DNA of 64,000 bases from Amaranthus tricolor (Eukaryota; Streptophyta; Magnoliopsida; Caryophyllales; Amaranthaceae), in contig NC_080062.1 in assembly GCF_026212465.1 (NCBI RefSeq), positions 5,384,865 through 5,448,864 of the forward strand, read 5' to 3'. Below are positions 23,722 through 36,291 of the stretch, piece by piece. The first letter of the stretch is position 1. Each line of letters starts with the position of its first letter. Both the position numbers and the translations under genes were made by a program. The notes beneath the pieces were generated by a model. It was given only the letters and a program-made list of their open reading frames with translations. It did not search any database and had not been told where the DNA came from.

Positions 23722-26570
23722 TCATTCACTAGCAGATGGATCTTCAGAAGTTGGAGCCGAATCGGCTGCTGCTCTGATCTCCTCTAACTGCTGCAACACT
23801 TGCTGAATCTCGGGCCTTGAAGCAGGCGACGGATCAACACAATGCAAGCCCAACTTCAATGTGTTGAGCAACTCATCGCCAATCGTCGATGCATCCTTCA
23901 TCAACTCCATGTCAAAAACCTCATTAGTCCACTCTTCTTTCACAACCGAAGCCACCCACTGCGGTAAATCTACACCGTTCATTGCTTCTCCCGGTGATTT
24001 CCCGGTCAATAGTTCCAAGATAATCACTCCTAAACTGTACACATCGGTTTTCATATTCGCCTTCTTGAGCTTCGACAGCTCTGGGGCTCGATACCCTAGT
24101 GCGCCTGCTGCAGCTATCACATTTCCTGCTGCAGATCCTGTCATTAGTCTTGACAGACCATAATCTGAGACCTTGGCATTGTCGTTTGCATCAATGAGGA
24201 CATTGCTTGATGTTAGATTGCCATGGATTATATTCTCATTGTTGTGAAGGTGGAAAAGCCCTCTTGCTATTCCTTGTATTACTCTCATTCTAGTCGGCCA
24301 ATCTACACGCGTGTCTGGTGCTCGGGCTGCAATCGAGTCATTTTCAAGTCAATACTCAGTAATTGGTACTAGAGGTGTTTGACGGGCCGGGGCGGGCGTG
24401 CCAAAATTTAAATGATCGGGATGGGTCATGTCAAATTTAAAAGGGGGCGGATCAAAGCCCGTTTAAACCCAACCCACTTTGACCCATTTTCTAAAAGTTC
24501 ATATAATAATTTTTATTCTTCTTTATGGCCTGTTGGGTCGACTATCTATCTATATATATAATAATATCATACAAAAATATTATATAAAAAAAAGCAGTAA
24601 ATTTTTTTCGCTACCAATTCCTATAATTACGATCCAACCCGATTCGGCCCGACCCAATCCTTTACACCAAGGCCCATTAATAACCCGACCCTTTATTGAC
24701 TGACCTGCTAATGACCCGTTAAAATATGACCCGACCTTGACCCTTGGGTCGACCCGCCCCGACCCGCCCCGCTAGACACCTCTACTCGGTTACCCAAGTT
24801 TAGGAATTGAATCAAAGATTAGCTAAGAATCTACTTACCATGTAAGAAAGTGGCAAGGCTTCCTTTAGGAATGTAATCAAAGACAAGAAGCTTTTCTCCT
24901 TTAGGCCCGATGTAATAAGCCCTCAATGCCAAAAGATTTGGGTGTCTGATCTTTCCAAGCACATTAACTTCAGCTTCAAATTCCTTTTCTCCCCTAGTGA
25001 TCTTTTCTCTAAGTCTCTTAACCGCTACTTGACTTCCATCCTCTAATATAGCCTTATAAACTGTTCCATATGTGCTTTTCCCTATAATCTCAGCAGTTGC
25101 ACACAAAAGATCATCTGCTGTAAACACCATTGGCCCATCAAAGTGCACCAATTTCCCACCATTTTCACCTGCTTCGACTTCCGGAGCGCCTCCTGATGGG
25201 CCTCCCTTCTCGGCTTGTGGGGCCCGCCCTGCAGCCCGCTCTCCTTTCGACTCAGCCCTTTTCCTGATCAAGCAGAAGAGTAATATGCAACAAAGTATGA
25301 GCATGACCAAAAGAAGAATTCCAGCAGCAATCAGAATTATGTCTTTGATACCCATTTTTCGACCTTTTTTCGCTTGTTCTGGTAATTCGGAAGGCGATGG
25401 GGCTTGTGTGGGGCATAGAGATGAAAGACTAAAACCACATAATTGGAGATTCCCAATGAAAGAGCTTGAATTGAACTTTTGGGTTAGCTTAACAGGAACT
25501 GAACCAGAAAGATTGTTATATGAGACATTCAAGAAATTAAGGCTTGATAAATCAGAAATTCTATCTGGGATTTCTCCATTGAAGTCATTAAGGGATAAAT
25601 CAAGTCGTTCGAGGGTCGAAATATTACCAATTGATAGAGGAATTTGCCCATCAATATGATTCTTCCTAAGGTTAAGCATAGACAAATTGTTAAGATTACC
25701 TATATTTTCAGGCAAAAGTCCTACAAGATTGTTGTTTTCTAGGTTCAATGTGTTTAAAGAGGACAAATTTGAGATACCATTTGGGATACTACCCCGAATG
25801 AAATTATATGACAAATCCAATGTCTTAAGACTAGAAAGTTTTCCCAAATTCATGGGTAAAGACCCAGATAGGTTATTGTGTTGAAGTGCAAGCAGAGTGA
25901 GTCTACTCGATCGAGTTAACTCATTCGGTATCGATCCTTGCAAGGAATTATAGCTCAAATTAACCCAATAAAGCTTGGTAGAATTAGCTATACTAGGTGG
26001 GATAGGTCCATTGAGAAAATTATGGCTTAGATCAAGGGTTTGAAGCAAATGACATTGGCCTAATGAAGGTGGAATCAAGCCCGAAAACCGATTATTGAAG
26101 AGTTGAACACCTCTAAGATTAGGAATTAGACCTAAAGAAGATGGGATTGAACCTCCTATGAGATTATCATGAAGACTAAGTTTCCTAAGTGCTTGAAATT
26201 GGCTAATTTTTTCACTAATCCTACCCCCTAAACTTTTCCAAGGAAGCTGAATTACAATAACTTGACCTTGTGCACACTTAATTCCTACCCACCCACCAGA
26301 ACAAGCACCAAATCCACTACCATTCCAACTTTTTAAGTACCCTTTTGGATCAATTAACTCATTTTTAAATGCTTGTAAACCTTGATAATCAGCTTGAGTT
26401 ATAACTACACCATCCCACCCTTCTTGACTCGATACATTTTGACAAAAGAACATCAACAATTGAACTAAAAATAGAAACTTTTTGTACTTAAACCCAAAAT
26501 TAGCAAATGGGTTTTTTTCATTTGAGTGATTTTTCCATTTTCCCTTCTTTTTTTGAGCTTTTTGTGACAT
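23722..26570 (-). CDS. IMK3: LRR receptor-like kinase, IMK3/MRLK-like, probably catalytically impaired
   Basis: Exon 1 is 26570-24839 and exon 2 is 24326-23722, about 778 residues in all. After a basic N-terminus and hydrophobic segment ([11 protein letters not shown]) come the IMK-type N-cap ([38 protein letters not shown]), about ten leucine-rich repeats and [10 protein letters not shown] membrane span near residues 410-435 ([22 protein letters not shown]) leads to the kinase. The kinase keeps a glycine loop ([11 protein letters not shown]) and VAVK lysine. However, the catalytic loop is HGN instead of HRD, and DFG is DYG, as in IMK-family kinases considered weakly active or inactive. IMK3 and IMK2 of Arabidopsis are meristem-expressed receptors. 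The text is closer to IMK3 ([21 protein letters not shown]). The intron holds a MITE-like insert. Confidence 0.92.
24370..24784. mobile_element. MITE-like insert in the IMK3 intron
   Basis: The ends TAGAGGTGT and ACACCTCTA are inverted repeats. Next to them are GC-rich runs (GACGGGCCGGGGCGGG on the left, GACCCGCCCCGACCCGCCCC on the right), and GACCCG words are scattered inside. The ends resemble hAT-class elements. I found no clean 8-bp target duplication. Confidence 0.5.
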
Positions 26571-28830
26571 TTTATCAAATGGGTTTAACCCTAATTTTGA
26601 ATTTTTTTGTGGGTTTATGGGTTTGAATGTGAAAATTTGAAAAACATGACTAGAAATTGAAGGATAAAACAGGACAAAGATGAGGGTTTTGTAGTTTTAA
26701 GGGGTATGATTTGCTATGGTGGCAGTGCACGTGATGAAAGAGAGAAAAATCTGAGATAAACTTACATGTTTGTAAATGGTCAGAGGCGCTTCTTAACGGC
26801 TAGTTTTCTCTTTCTCTCACTAAACATAACATTAAACTAACTTTATCTTTCTTGTTGTAAATCGAATAAACTAAAAAAATTTTGAGAATTGGGCTAAATA
26901 AAGCTCTTTAAATAAACTCTAACGGCTACTTTTCTGGGTAACTAAACTAGGTGATCTCTGACCCAAATAATTATAGAAACTGCCATTGTTGTTTGCATGA
27001 ATTTTCATTAGGTAAAAGGGGGACTCTTGGGGCCTGGGGGATTATACGAGGTTGAATCTTAACAGTATTTTTTTTTTATATATATTATTTTTTTTATTGG
27101 ATAACGATATTTACAGTAAAAATCAAAAAATTCTATTTATTATCAACAATTTTAAGTTTTTAAGAGAATATAGTACAAAAATTGGGAACAATTAATAGTT
27201 TTTGTAGTTATTTAAAACAACTCGTTTTGTATAAGACCCTTTAACCATAAGACGGATTCATATAATAGCTCATTGTTTCAATTGATTACTTTAAGATCAT
27301 AAGTAATTGTTTTAAGGTTATAAGTATTCACTCTAAGAGTATTAAAAGTAATCATATTAAAATTATAAGTGATCACTTTAATGTTATAAGTAATTATTTT
27401 AAGACAAAAAAATATATATTGGACCAGCCCAATAGAGATGGTCTCACCGTAAAATCGTCTCATTTAAAAATTAACGTATTTAGATTTCCCTAAGGGCTGT
27501 ATATATCATTCTCCTTTTTTATATACTCTCTTCGTGTCACTTATTTTGCATTAATTGTCATTTTAGTCTGTCATACTTATTTTCATCATTTGTATTTTGG
27601 ATAATGACCACCACTTTCTTTTAATTTCATCTCTACATTTTATCTCTCTTTTAATTTTATTCACACGATTTATTTTCTCTTTTTATTTATTACCATTATT
27701 TATATTATCTACGTAGACATAGGGAGCAGTTGTTTTCAATTGTTACTCTCCCTTATCCCTGTGAATTTGACAGAATTTTTATGAGATCGTATCATCATGA
27801 GACGGGCCTAATAATTATTTTATTTTTCTAATTGATCACTTTAAAATTATAAGTGATTATTTTTACAAATTAAAAGTACAAGAATCAATTAAATAGAAAT
27901 GATCTCACCATGAGACTGTCTCATTTAAAAATTTGTTTTTTTATTTTTATTTATTTCTTTAAATTTGCTATATTTTTATTTTTGATATAGTTCTTATTTA
28001 TATGTGTTCTTTCATTTTTGATTCTACCAACGCATTAATAAATTCCTAATTTTTTTTTGATACTTGTGCAATAAAAGGGTCTTGCAGTATCAATTAATTA
28101 AAGGAGTAATAATAATTCAAATGCATGAAATCTTATTAATTACAAAAAATAATCTTAGTTGACTCACATAAATAAATATATATGTTTTTGGTAAGCTAAA
28201 TTACAGTATTTATTAATATTTATTAAGTGTGTAATTTACCCATTGAGCTGATGAAGCAATATCCAAAGAATTATAACCAACTTTTCCTCTTGTTTGAAGA
28301 TTTGGTTTGAAATTATAGAATTCTAGATGTTTAAGATCTGGGGATGGTGACATTTAAGGTAATTTATTACTCCTAAGTCCTCTAAAGGATGCTTGCAACT
28401 AAAATACTCTCTCTTATTCATCTAAAATATAAAGTCTGATTTACTTTTGGAAAACTATTCATCTATTACTTTTAAATTGCATTTTATTATTAATTTATAA
28501 GTTAAAACATAGTCATGTGGGATCTTATTTGATTCGTTTTTATGTAAAGATTGTTAATATCAACTTTTTATAATTTTTAATTATACATAACTCGATATAT
28601 TAAGGATCAAATAAGTGCATTGGATCGAGTGCATTGGATCGAGTGCATAAAGTAAATGAGACATTTTAGATGAATAGGAGGAAGTATAATGTTAGTACAA
28701 TTTTTTAATGTCATTAATGACAATTGATACGTTATTCCAATCAAAATATGACAAAATTGTTAAGAATATTTGTCAGAACAGTATTAGAAATTTTATTATA
28801 ACATTCCTAGCCTTAAGCTATCTCATTTAA
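26571..28830. other. IMK3 upstream region and AT-rich intergenic DNA with TGAGAC-type repeats
   Basis: No gene is supported. The segments 27225-27475 and 27770-27945 are built from repeated words such as ATTATAAGTGATCACTTTAA. Each ends in palindromic ATGAGAC/GTCTCAT motifs, like a degraded short inverted-repeat element present several times in this window. Confidence 0.5.
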
Positions 28831-28894
28831 AAATTTTTGTCAGAACAAATTAAGTGGGATAAAAACTCGAGCAAAGAGAAAAAGAGTATGATGG

Positions 28895-29810
28895 TCATAT
28901 ATTTTTTTTTTGTCAAACGATTTTCTATAAAACACTAAACCAGACAATTTACAAGCGGGGTAAAAAAAAACCCAAATATCCAAGGATCTCCCTACAAGTT
29001 GCATCAGTGTGAAATAAGAGTCACCTTCTATAAAGGGTTTTTCATCCTCACTCTTCATGTGCACGGGTGGCACTGGGATATCTCAAAGAAACACCACAGA
29101 CGGCGAAACAACATAAAGAATTACTACCTATGAAAGTGTCAAGCAAAAAGAGAGGCACAAGACATAGGTAAAAACAAAACACTGAAGAACCAAGCCTCTA
29201 GAATATGATAGCACAGATGTAGTAAGTTCTCAGTACTTCATGGCATCCAGATGTGTTGCAAATGCGTAGCAGAGCGGACATGAGAGAACAACACTCCTTA
29301 GAGAACACAACACAACAAATTAGAATACAGCAAATTTCACATATACTATGCCAACACAAACTGACCATAGCAACAGTAGTGAACAGACTCTAGGCATCAT
29401 TAGCAGCAGTGAGCAGTCTCTGGTGTAGCATCTACACAACAGATCCAGTAGTAGGCAGCAGCTAGCAAAGCCCTCTGATAGCAGCTACACTAGACTTAGG
29501 ACTTGTGGCACCTAACTGGCAGCAGCTGGGGGAGACTGATCAAGCATGCAAGACGTGGATGAGCCCTGCAAGTTAGAACCAGGATATACACCAAAGAAAC
29601 AGAATATATTACAATGATCTCAATCACAGTGAAGTGGAGCAATTGAGAGATAGTGAATTGAATCTAACTTTGGATTCGACTTTTATGGACTCTACCACCT
29701 TCCAAACGGTCGGAACTTTCTTGTGCCATATAGCTTCATTTCGTGCACTCCAGATAACATAGATGAGGTTACAGAATAAATTAGTCGAATATTTGTCCCC
29801 TGCAATTAAC
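28895..29810 (-). mobile_element. Decayed LINE (non-LTR retrotransposon) 3' fragment
   Basis: On the minus strand about 29830-29640 encodes CNLIYVIWSARNEAIWHKK, the typical segment near the C-terminus of plant LINE ORF2 proteins. The downstream minus-strand sequence would be the 3' UTR, with a poly-T run at about 28902 on the plus strand as a possible tail. There is no complete frame. Confidence 0.45.
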
Positions 29811-30690
29811 ATATGTCTCGAAAATGACATATTCCAATCTTATGTACCAATTAGTTGAATTTCTTTGACGGGGTGATTTTGTGAATAAATTAGATGGATT
29901 CTCACAAGATTAAATTCTTTGGACGTTTATCTTTCTATCCTTCTGCAGATCATATGTGAAGAATAATTTTGGTGACAAGTGTTTTGTCCAATCTTCCTTA
30001 ATGTATTCTTCACTAACTTGTACTATGCAAGCTATATTATCTTCATGGATTGTAGGTGGCGCCCTTGTTGTAACATTTAGCCCACATACTTCTTAGAGTT
30101 GGTCGATCATGAATCTAAACCATACACATTCTTAATTAGTTTCATACAAAGCTATAAGTTTTGCATGATTTGAGGATGTAGTTCTTAAAGTTTGTTTTGT
30201 TCATTTCCTAGATATTGCAATAACTGCATATTTAAATACATATTCATTTTGTGACTTGGCCTTTTGTGGGTCAAACAAATATCTAGTATCAGCATATCCA
30301 ACATGTATAACATCATTCCTTAACTTGTAGAATAACCTAAGATCTGTAGTCCCTCATACTATCGAAAAAGATGTATTATCCCATTCTAATGTTTTCTTGT
30401 CGGTGCATTACTATACTTAGCTAACAAGTTTACAAAAAATGTGATATTAGGTCTTGTATTATTTGTTGAGTATATTAAAGCATCAATGACACTCAAATAT
30501 GACATTTTAGGGCCTAAAATTTCTTCATTTTCTTCTCGTGTACGGATTGAATTTTCTTTTATGTTCAGTCATCGAACTACAATCGGAGAAATTAGTGGAT
30601 GAGCCTTGCCCAAGTTAAAATGTTATAAAGTTTTGACAGTATATTGCTTTGGTAGAAAAATATTGTACTTCTCAAATGTTTAATTCGTAG
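29800..30690 (-). mobile_element. Decayed Ty1/copia pol remnant (reverse transcriptase C-terminus and RNase H)
   Basis: With stops and frameshifts allowed, the minus strand spells recognisable copia text. Examples are MSYLSVIDALIYSTN and NTRPNITFFVNLLAKYSNAP (about 30530-30410), then DPQKAKSQN-like text (about 30260). An RNase H part, TIHEDNIACI (about 30040), and SNLFTKS (about 29905) follow. It is old and non-functional, and different from the intact copia at 11582. Confidence 0.65.
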
Positions 30691-32072
30691 TCTAAGGCAA
30701 ATTTAGTAGATATATTATTTTACTCAAATTCTTGTATGAGACAATCTTACTGTGAGACATGCCTCATACTTAGTCAAATACAATAATATAAATTTTAGCT
30801 TATAAGCTTCTTATTTTGAGGTCGTCTAATGGTGAGACAGTCTCATACAAGACGAGTTGATTATTTTATTGGATAATAAATTTGATAGAGGAGAAATGGG
30901 TACAATAAACATAAAAAAGTATTAAAAGAAAGTTAGTGGAAAAAATATAGGGAACAAAATTAATAAAAAATATTTTTATAAAATTAATGAAAAACATATA
31001 AAAACCACAAAAAATATAAAAATATAAAAATAAAATTAATAAAAAATATGTATATAAATAAATATTATTAAAATATTAAAATGAGAATAGAAAAAACACA
31101 AATGAGAATTTGTTTAGGAATCGGCTTCTAGGACAAATGGAGCAAATAACTTTGCTTGAACCATATGCTACGATATGAATACGTGTATATGAATTAGGAC
31201 CCAATCACCCAATTCATATTGATGGTGTCAACATCAACCCAAACTTAAATTGTCCATCTTCTATTTGATTCACTCTCAATTCAACTCAAAACCCAATGAA
31301 ATAACCAAATTTACAATTTTAAATCTCACTAATGGAGGTGTTATGAAGAAAAACCCTAATTCAATTCTAATAGCAATTTTGTAATTGGAAAAAATTCCAT
31401 TTGCATGAGCAACTCTTGGTAGACTTACCTAACCCACTACCACTATGCTGGGCTATATCAAATAGCATATGGTATCGCTATTCGCTACCCCTGACGATCA
31501 TATTTAGATCCTATTTTAGTTGCTTCTATTGTTTGGATCCATTTGATAGTAACTTTGTTTAAAATGCAGGTTTTATTTCAAATTGGTGAAGAATTCTTTG
31601 ATTAACATCATTTCGATGTGGTTTTTGCAACGAGTATCGTTAAGGTACGATATTTAACCTCGGAGAATCTTTGTTAATGAACTTTTTTTTTTTTTTTTTT
31701 TATGATTATTGATGGGTTTTTGGCTTTAGTTTGCGTTTGTTGGAAAGAAGTTACAATTAGGGTTCATTGATGAATGATGATGCATTTTGATAAATTTGAA
31801 ATATGCATTTGGTTAAATGAATATTAGGAAATGAAATTTGCCATTTTAGGGTTTTAGTTTTAAGGATTTCTTCAATTGGCCAGATTATTATCATTGCTTA
31901 AAGGGCAAAGTAGGGCATTTTCTGAGCTGAAAACTAGAGAATCTATGGAATGTTTTCATAGCAATCTTTATTCAGAAAGAAGTTTTTCCTTGTTCTTGGT
32001 GAAGGTTGGTGTTAGTTTCTTGCTCTGAAGAATTGTGAGACTAATCATTTATAGGCAAATAGAAGTATCTAA

Positions 32073-32499
32073 GAGTTTGTTTGGATAGTAGGAAATGGAG
32101 GGAATTGAAGGAGAAGGAAATGGAGAGATGAAAATTTCTTCATTTGGATAACACATGGACTGTGGAGAATCTCAAGAGTCGGTCTTGTATGAATTTAATG
32201 TACACTAAATCAGTGTGCACCAATCTTAAACTGTAGTATGAGTTAGGAAGGACGAGTTAGTGGAGTGGGGAATGAAGAGTGTGTGTTAGGCAAGAGGCCA
32301 TTGAGAAGAGGTGCATGATAAAAATATTATGCACGTCTATATTAGACTTATTCGGAAATCAAAGGGATAGATTTCTAAAATTTGTAAGAAATGAAATTTT
32401 CCAACAACGTATAAGATAAGGAATACTTACCGCTTCCTTTCCTTCTCCTCCACTTCTTTTTCTTTCCGCAAATGTTATGTAAAGTGTAAACAAACTACT
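32073..32499. mobile_element. Possible Tourist-like MITE, second family
   Basis: The ends GAGTTTGTTTGG and, inverted, AGTAGTTTGTTTACA are alike. TAA flanks both sides (32070-32072 and 32500-32502). Purine-rich GGAGGGAATTGAAGGAG on the left pairs loosely with CCTTCTCCTCCACTTC on the right. Confidence 0.45.
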
Positions 32500-32529
32500 T
32501 AAGAGTTGGTAATTATTTATATGCCAGTT

Positions 32530-32770
32530 TTGTTAAGGGTAAAAGGTGGTAATGTGAGTGAGTTTTAGCATTAATTGTGATGAAATTTGATAAGTCATTT
32601 CCATGGTAATGAAGCTCTTGTCCTCAAACATGTTTTTAAAGTTATTATTTCTATTACCACCTAATAGTACCTTCTTGAGTTGTAAGAGATGAAAATGAAT
32701 TTTGTGAAGAAAAAAAGGTTAAATAGGACAAGTATGATCATGAACCTTGTCAAGTGATTTTCCAAGCTAA
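32530..32770. mobile_element. Decayed copy of the Tourist-like MITE family (copy C)
   Basis: The words CCATGGTAATGAAGCTCTTG and TTTCTATTACCACCTAATA match the interior of the copies at 20485-20796 and 42191-42505. The ends are lost. Confidence 0.5.
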
Positions 32771-34198
32771 ATTACATCATGTTTTATTACTATTCCAATC
32801 ATTTAATACCTACAACTAAACGTGCTGATAAGACTATAGAAGTGGAAGTATGTTAACTCGTTGAGTGTTGGAATAATCGATTTCCCCATGTTTGTTTGGT
32901 GTTAGTGTTTACAACTCTTCAATACATTCAAGCTTCATGGAAAAATTGGAAGTTCCATTGGGTTGAGCATCGTGGATTTGTTGGGAATCTTTTGAAAAAA
33001 GAAGAGTGCATTTATTATGTTGATCACCTTTGATTTAGATTTCTTTATTTGAGTGTAATATACGGAGTTCAAAGTTAAACTAGCATGACTCATGGAAGCA
33101 CCTCTGTATTGCCTCTTATTGTCTTGAGGTTCGATCCATCATGATCTTTTCATGCATCTTTCCTGAAATAAATTGCTTGTGTTTTTACCTAATTTCATGT
33201 TAACATTGCTCTTGGTTCTATGACTTTTATTCGATATCGTATATCGAGCTAATCCACTGTTGTTAGCTCTTGACTATCAAACAACTAGTTTGAAAAAGGA
33301 TAGTTAAGGGCGCATGAACCCCCCCCCCCCCCCCCCACACACACGAGAAAAAACTCCCTCTGCATCTTAATCTTAATACTAGAAATATGGACTTATTAAT
33401 TTGTGAGACAATTATGGGTCCATAGTGCAACCAAAAAGATATGGAGAAAGTATTTTGTAACTTTTTTGGATGTTGGGTTCAGGGATTCATCTTGAATCTT
33501 AATTCTTGATTTCTGAACTGCCAATTTTGGAGGAAATTTGACTACTACATGAGGTCAACATTAAAATTTTTATTTGCCAATCTTTGGACAAGATGCACAT
33601 CGCACCATCATGTTTTCAGCTTAGAAGCAATTTTCGGCATTAGGATTTTTGAGAAAGACAAAAATTTCCAACTAAATATTGAAAAATTAGGCAATGATTT
33701 TTCCTTATTTGATTTGCTAGTAACGTGACATGGTTTAGAGGATTTCATTTTGGCTTTATTGTCTGTATCTCATTGCTACTTGTCAACAATCCTCACGTTA
33801 CATGTTAGAACTAAGCAAGTTAAATCTATAATCATCATTGATATTGTATTTTAGTAAACTTTTGCCATTAAAGGAGCATATTCTCAAGGTTAGGAAGATC
33901 CATCTTTAATATAGAATTGTGTCTCATACTAATTATTTGAGTTGTCATTCTGTGCAGATCCATGATTGATTCCATTGGGAATTTGGACATCTACTAAGAC
34001 TTCTTCTGTGTTGTTGCAACTGTGTTCACGGGACATTACCTCAAGTTAAGTATATATATTTTATAAATACCAAAGATGATGCTAATGCCTAGTGGGTCTA
34101 TACAACACTTATCCCCGTCTCCACTAAAAGCTCCTCCATTAGTGTGTTCTTGACCTTTGAGTCTCCCTCGCTTCTCACCAAACAAATAACCATCAGCC

Positions 34199-35482
34199 AT
34201 GGAGGGTAGCATACTTGATTTCCTCGGCACAGAACTAATTGGGGTAATGTCCCCAGTCTCGATCTGTATGCTTTTAGTAGTTTTGTTAGTCTCCACTCTT
34301 TCTCCTCCTTCGTCTCTTCCTGCCCCCCCTTCTCAAACCCCTATCGTCACTGCGGCTAATCTTGTCTACTCGGAAAACCCATCTGATTCCTCGGTTCAAA
34401 AACTTGAAGGCGCTCTTTTAAATGCCGCTGTTTTTATCCTCCTCATTGCTGCAGTCACGTTTGTCCTTGTCCTCCTCTACTACTATAACTTCACCAATTT
34501 CCTCAAACACTATATGCGTTTTTCTGCTTTCCTTATCCTCACCACGATGGGAGGTGCTATTTTTCTCTCTATTGTCCGCCATTTTTCTCTCCCCCTTGAT
34601 GCCCCAACTTGTTTCTTCCTTCTCCTTAACTTCTCCGCCCTTGGGGTTGTCTCGGTATTTGGAAGAGGGGTTCCTATTATTATTACCCAATCATATACTG
34701 TTATTTTGGGGATTATTACTGCTGCTTGGTTCACCCAATTGCCTGAATGGACTACCTGGGTGTTGCTTGTTGCTTTGGCGATTTATGATTTGGTGGCGGT
34801 TTTAGCTCCTGGTGGCCCATTGAAGATTCTTGTGGAGTTGGCTCAGTCGAGAGACGATGAACTCCCAGCGTTGGTTTACGAAGCAAGGCCTACTGTTCCT
34901 GAATCTAACAGTGGAGGAGGACGACATGGAGCTTTGGGGCTTTTAGTTGGTGGGGTTTCAGATAATTCATTGGTGGAGCTTCAAAATATGTCGAGAAACA
35001 TTGAACGTTTTTTCGATGATGACGAGGAATTTAACGCTGAAGATGGAAGACAACCAATGAACGGCGATGGGGTGAGCGATCTAGCGGAAGCAACACCATT
35101 GATAGTAGCAAGTTCAAGTGAGACCTGCGAGGTGGATGAAGAGAGTGCACCCCTCGTAGAAATGCTTGCTAGAGAGACGGGAAATGGGGGTGACGGTAAC
35201 GATGAAACCGCATCTCAGGGTATCAAACTTGGACTTGGGGATTTTGTATTTTACAGTGTGCTCGTGGGTAGAGCTGCCATGTACGATCTAATGACAGTAT
35301 ACGCCTGTTACCTTGCTATCATATCGGGGCTTGCTTGCACTCTCATTTTGTTGGCTGTGTGTCGTCGTGCTCTACCTGCCTTGCCTATTTCCATCGCATT
35401 AGGGGTTACGTTTTACTTTTTAACTCGATTGTTAATGGAACCGTATGTTGTTCAGACATCGACTAATTTGTTGATGTTCTGA
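34199..35482 (+). CDS. Presenilin (intramembrane aspartyl protease, gamma-secretase catalytic subunit family)
   Basis: A single 427-residue frame without introns starts in a strong context (GCCATGG). It has the multi-pass layout of presenilins, with hydrophobic segments from about residue 17 to the C-terminus. The two catalytic aspartates are in IYDL (D197) and LGLGDF (D348), and the conserved RALPALP motif is at about 390-396. The long acidic loop between them (about 225-340) is typical of the cytosolic loop cut during maturation. Plant presenilins sit in endomembranes, and their substrates are poorly defined. The length is within the family range, and all key residues are present. Arabidopsis has two presenilins, and I cannot say which is closer. 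Confidence 0.96.
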   Translation: MEGSILDFLGTELIGVMSPVSICMLLVVLLVSTLSPPSSLPAPPSQTPIVTAANLVYSENPSDSSVQKLEGALLNAAVFILLIAAVTFVLVLLYYYNFTNFLKHYMRFSAFLILTTMGGAIFLSIVRHFSLPLDAPTCFFLLLNFSALGVVSVFGRGVPIIITQSYTVILGIITAAWFTQLPEWTTWVLLVALAIYDLVAVLAPGGPLKILVELAQSRDDELPALVYEARPTVPESNSGGGRHGALGLLVGGVSDNSLVELQNMSRNIERFFDDDEEFNAEDGRQPMNGDGVSDLAEATPLIVASSSETCEVDEESAPLVEMLARETGNGGDGNDETASQGIKLGLGDFVFYSVLVGRAAMYDLMTVYACYLAIISGLACTLILLAVCRRALPALPISIALGVTFYFLTRLLMEPYVVQTSTNLLMF

Positions 35483-36282
35483 CTGCTCCTAATCTCACTC
35501 CCCCGGATACAGCTAGGATGATCGGAGATAGTATTATATCGTTCAGACGTGCTTTACTCTTCGATATACCATATCGGCAGCACAACATTCTCGTCAGAGT
35601 TTTCTTTTTGGGAAGATAATCGGATTTAATGAACTTTCTGGATTCCCGGACGTGTTAATAGAGAACTGTAAAGAAATACATTCATCTAATCAGGTAACTT
35701 TTACTACAATGAGAAGTTTATAGCTTGGTGTAGAAAAGCTTGTCAATTGAGATCATCTGTGTCATCTATATCTATGTTCTATTGCTTTTGAATATGCAAT
35801 TATTAATCTCATATGAAAATTTAATCTGATAATGAAATTCGATAAAAGTTTTATATAGACATGATCTACACCATTTAATGTTCACCAATCTTATAATAGC
35901 AAATATTTCTACAATAATAACAAATTACACAAATTTTTAAGTGAGACGGTCTCATAGTGAGACCTCTATATTGGGTTGGGCCATAAAGAAGTAGCGTGTT
36001 GAAGTGATCATTTTACAATTTAAAATTGATCAATTACTAATATAAGACGAGCTGAAAAAATTAATGTGAAGAGGATGAGCATCTTAGCGTTCCAATTTCC
36101 ATCAAATAACTTGTTCAAGAGATGTGCTTCAAATCATTGAGAGGAGATTTTAAGAGTCGATATGCAACCTTATGTCTATTACTGATAGTAAAATGATTGT
36201 TTTTATGTTGGATAGATGTTGGGTAAGCGTAGACTTTTCAAGTAAAGCTTTATTTTAAGGATTTCAAATTTAGATATCTAAT
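35483..36282. other. Presenilin 3' region
   Basis: No gene is seen. Positions about 35935-36050 hold another TGAGACGGTCTCA palindrome with its associated AAGTGATCA words. Confidence 0.5.
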
Positions 36283-36291
36283 TGTTATAAG

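Larger units (their letters stand above)
30691..34198. other. Presenilin upstream region with MITEs
   Basis: No coding gene is seen. A telo-box-like AAACCCTAA lies near 31353. A possible 5' UTR intron could run from a donor near 31646 (TTAAG/gtacga) to an acceptor at 33957 (tgtgcag), but this is a guess. A poly-T run lies near 31683 and a run of about 17 C followed by ACAC at 33319-33344. Confidence 0.35.
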
